DNA from: Nanobdellota archaeon
Lineage (GTDB): Archaea; Nanobdellota; Nanobdellia; Pacearchaeales; GW2011-AR1
Assembly (NCBI GenBank): GCA_023397215.1
Contig: JAEWUG010000008.1
Span: forward strand, 1-15,905
Reading direction: 5' to 3'
Length of the DNA: 15,905 nt
Both the position numbers and the translations under genes were made by a program. The notes under the pieces were generated by a model, which worked only from the letters and a program-made list of their open reading frames with translations, was not told the DNA's origin and ran no database searches. Positions 14,341 through 15,905 of the stretch are shown piece by piece. Position 1 is the first letter of the stretch. The number at the start of each line of letters is the position of its first letter.

Positions 14341-14364
14341 GACTTTTTGAGTTTTATTATTAAT

Positions 14365-15905
14365 ATGGAATATAAAGAGTTATGTGAAGTTTATGAAAAA
14401 TTAGAATCTACTAGTAAGGGTTTAGAAAAAACTAAAATAATTGCTGATTTTTTGCCTTTGATAAAAGATAGGCCTGATGAAATTTATTTATTACAAGGTA
14501 AGATTTTCCCAGATTATGATAATCGAGAATTTGGTATTTCTTTTCAATTAATTATTAAGGCAATTAGTAAGGCTTCTGGTTACAGTGAAGAAGAAGTTGT
14601 TAAAAAATATAAAGAGTTAGGTGATTTGGGTTTAGCTGTTGAAGAGTTGTATAAGAATAAAAAACAAAATTCATTATTTTTTTCTGAGTTAACAATTGAG
14701 AAGATTTTTTTGAATTTATCAAAAATACCTTTATTTCTGGGTAAAGGTACTGTTTCTATGAAAATTGATTTAATTGTAGATTTATTACAAAATGCAAAGC
14801 CTATTGAAGCAAAATATTTAGTTAGACTTGTTTTAGGTGAAATGAGAATTGGTGTTGGTGAAGGAATTTTGAGAGATGCAATTATTGAATTTTGTTCTAA
14901 ACCTAATGATATTAATGAAAAAAAAGAATATATCTTAAAAGTTCAAGAGGCATATGATAAGACAAATGATTTTTCCTTAGTTTTCCAAAAATCTTGTTTA
15001 AATAAATTAGATGAAATAGAATTATCTGTTGGAAAACCTGTGAAAGTTATGCTTTATCCAAAGGCAAAAGATGCAGAAGATGCTTTTAGAATTGTTGGAA
15101 GACCTGCTGCTTTTGAATATAAGTATGATGGTTTTAGAATGATGATAAATAAGCTTGAAGATGGTGAAGTTAAGATTTTTACCCGTAGGCTTGAAGAAGT
15201 TAGTGAGCAATTTCCTGATATTATTGAGTTTGTAAAAAAATATATTGATGCTAAAAGTTTTATTGTTGATTGTGAAGCTGTTGGTTATGATTCTGTGAAT
15301 AAAAAATATAAAACTTTTCAAAATATCAGTCAAAGGATTAAAAGAAAATATGAAATTGAGAAATTAATTAAAGAAATTCCTGTTGCTTTGAGAATTTTTG
15401 ATGTAATTTATTATAATGGAAAGAGTTATTTAGATAAAAGTTATGAAGAAAGGCGAGGATTATTAGAAAAAATAGTTAAAGAAAAAGACTGGGAAGTTTT
15501 ACTTGCAAAAAGAATTGTGACTGATAATCTTGAAGAAGCTGAAGAGTTTTTTAGAGAAGCCCTTGATGATGGACAAGAAGGATTAATGGTTAAAGGCCTT
15601 GATAAATTGTATAAGCCTGGTGCAAGGATTGGTTATGGGGTTAAATGGAAACCTATTGATAAGGATTTTGATTTAGTAATCACTGGTGCAGAATGGGGAA
15701 ATGGTAAAAGAGCTGGTTGGCTTACTAGTTTTGATGTTTCTTGTAAAGATGAAAATGATAATTTATTAGAAATTGGAAAAGTAGGAAGTGGTATAAAAGA
15801 AAAATTAGACGGAGATTTAAGTTTTGAAGAACTAACAGAATTATTAAAACCACTAATCACAAAAGAACAAGGAAAACACATTCAAGTAAAACCAGAAATA
15901 ATAGT
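14365..15905 (+). CDS. lig: ATP-dependent DNA ligase, 3' end outside the window
   Basis: Seals nicks in duplex DNA, including those between processed Okazaki fragments, through an enzyme-AMP intermediate. The frame opens at MEYKELCEVYEKLEST, the typical archaeal Lig1 N-terminus, and stays open for 513 full codons to the window edge; roughly 50-60 residues are probably missing, judged by family length. The all-helical DNA-binding domain spans about 1-225 and includes KYLVRLVLGEMRIGVGEG. The adenylation domain follows with motif I KYDGFR (nucleophile K253), the acidic IVDCEAVGYD, motif IV EGLMVKG (405-411) and motif V VKWKP (K427, K429). The OB-fold begins near FDLVITGAEWGNGKRAG, and the visible end KPEIIV matches the late OB-fold of archaeal ligases. 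ATP use is inferred from the family. It shares the region with polB and fen. Confidence 0.95.
   Translation, partial: MEYKELCEVYEKLESTSKGLEKTKIIADFLPLIKDRPDEIYLLQGKIFPDYDNREFGISFQLIIKAISKASGYSEEEVVKKYKELGDLGLAVEELYKNKKQNSLFFSELTIEKIFLNLSKIPLFLGKGTVSMKIDLIVDLLQNAKPIEAKYLVRLVLGEMRIGVGEGILRDAIIEFCSKPNDINEKKEYILKVQEAYDKTNDFSLVFQKSCLNKLDEIELSVGKPVKVMLYPKAKDAEDAFRIVGRPAAFEYKYDGFRMMINKLEDGEVKIFTRRLEEVSEQFPDIIEFVKKYIDAKSFIVDCEAVGYDSVNKKYKTFQNISQRIKRKYEIEKLIKEIPVALRIFDVIYYNGKSYLDKSYEERRGLLEKIVKEKDWEVLLAKRIVTDNLEEAEEFFREALDDGQEGLMVKGLDKLYKPGARIGYGVKWKPIDKDFDLVITGAEWGNGKRAGWLTSFDVSCKDENDNLLEIGKVGSGIKEKLDGDLSFEELTELLKPLITKEQGKHIQVKPEII

Noticed and set aside
208..14364. tRNA or other structured RNA genes in the gaps
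   Set aside because: Most gaps are 14-40 nt, and the two of about 110 nt contain promoters and no cloverleaf or T-loop sequence.
15022..15333. Minus-strand open frame of about 100 codons
   Set aside because: It lies wholly opposite the DNA ligase coding sequence, is low in complexity and has no promoter or family motif.
15633..15881. Minus-strand open frame of about 80 codons
   Set aside because: It is opposite the ligase OB-fold region, whose plus-strand reading is clearly conserved.

Overview
This window reads as a fragment of a very AT-rich archaeal chromosome. Its core genes are archaeal or eukaryote-like: family B DNA polymerase, FEN1, ATP-dependent DNA ligase, a class I (archaeal) CCA-adding enzyme, a TrmB-type regulator, a Ser-His-Asp signal peptidase and a presenilin-type protease. 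Promoters are archaeal TATA boxes. The compact packing, the extreme AT bias and the large secreted protein with a short cytosolic tail resemble the Pacearchaeota/Woesearchaeota side of DPANN. That placement is an inference, since no rRNA or ribosomal protein is present. TAA, TAG and TGA are all used as stops, so the code looks standard.

Layout. 1-207 is the 3' end of an unrecognised gene. 243-791 is a HemK/Mtq2-like release-factor methyltransferase. 806-3445 is a long exported, membrane-anchored protein with a PKD-like domain. 3484-4966 holds three genes in order: an Era-like small GTPase, a DUF2073 protein and a zinc-ribbon protein. I read these as ArvA-ArvB-ArvC (formerly OapABC), the euryarchaeal cluster whose GTPase has been linked to extracellular vesicle formation. 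5001-6239 is the CCA-adding enzyme. It converges on, and overlaps by 4 nt, a TrmB-family regulator (6236-7024, minus). That regulator is divergent from a signal peptidase (7135-7611), which in turn overlaps by 9 nt the end of a presenilin-like protease (7603-8604, minus). The protease abuts DNA polymerase B (8605-11028, minus). On the plus strand follow an unknown protein (11141-11950), FEN1 (11985-13016), a circularly permuted GTPase (13049-13795), another unknown protein (13827-14327) and an ATP-dependent DNA ligase running off the end (14365-15905).

How the genes relate. PolB, FEN1 and ligase together cover fill-in, flap removal and sealing in Okazaki-fragment maturation, and PolB and FEN1 both end in PCNA-binding-like motifs. 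The signal peptidase and the presenilin-like protease could act in sequence on signal peptides. The Arv genes follow directly after a gene for a large surface protein.

Gene expression. Thirteen genes have a recognisable TATA-like element, and for twelve of them its centre lies 24-29 nt before the start codon, with no Shine-Dalgarno sequence. This implies mostly leaderless, single-gene transcripts. The two exceptions in layout are ArvB and the presenilin-like protease, each of which starts exactly where the previous gene stops. No tRNA, rRNA, CRISPR array, insertion sequence or gene-free stretch above 300 bases is present; the two largest gaps, each about 110 nt, are divergent promoter regions with inverted or direct repeats.
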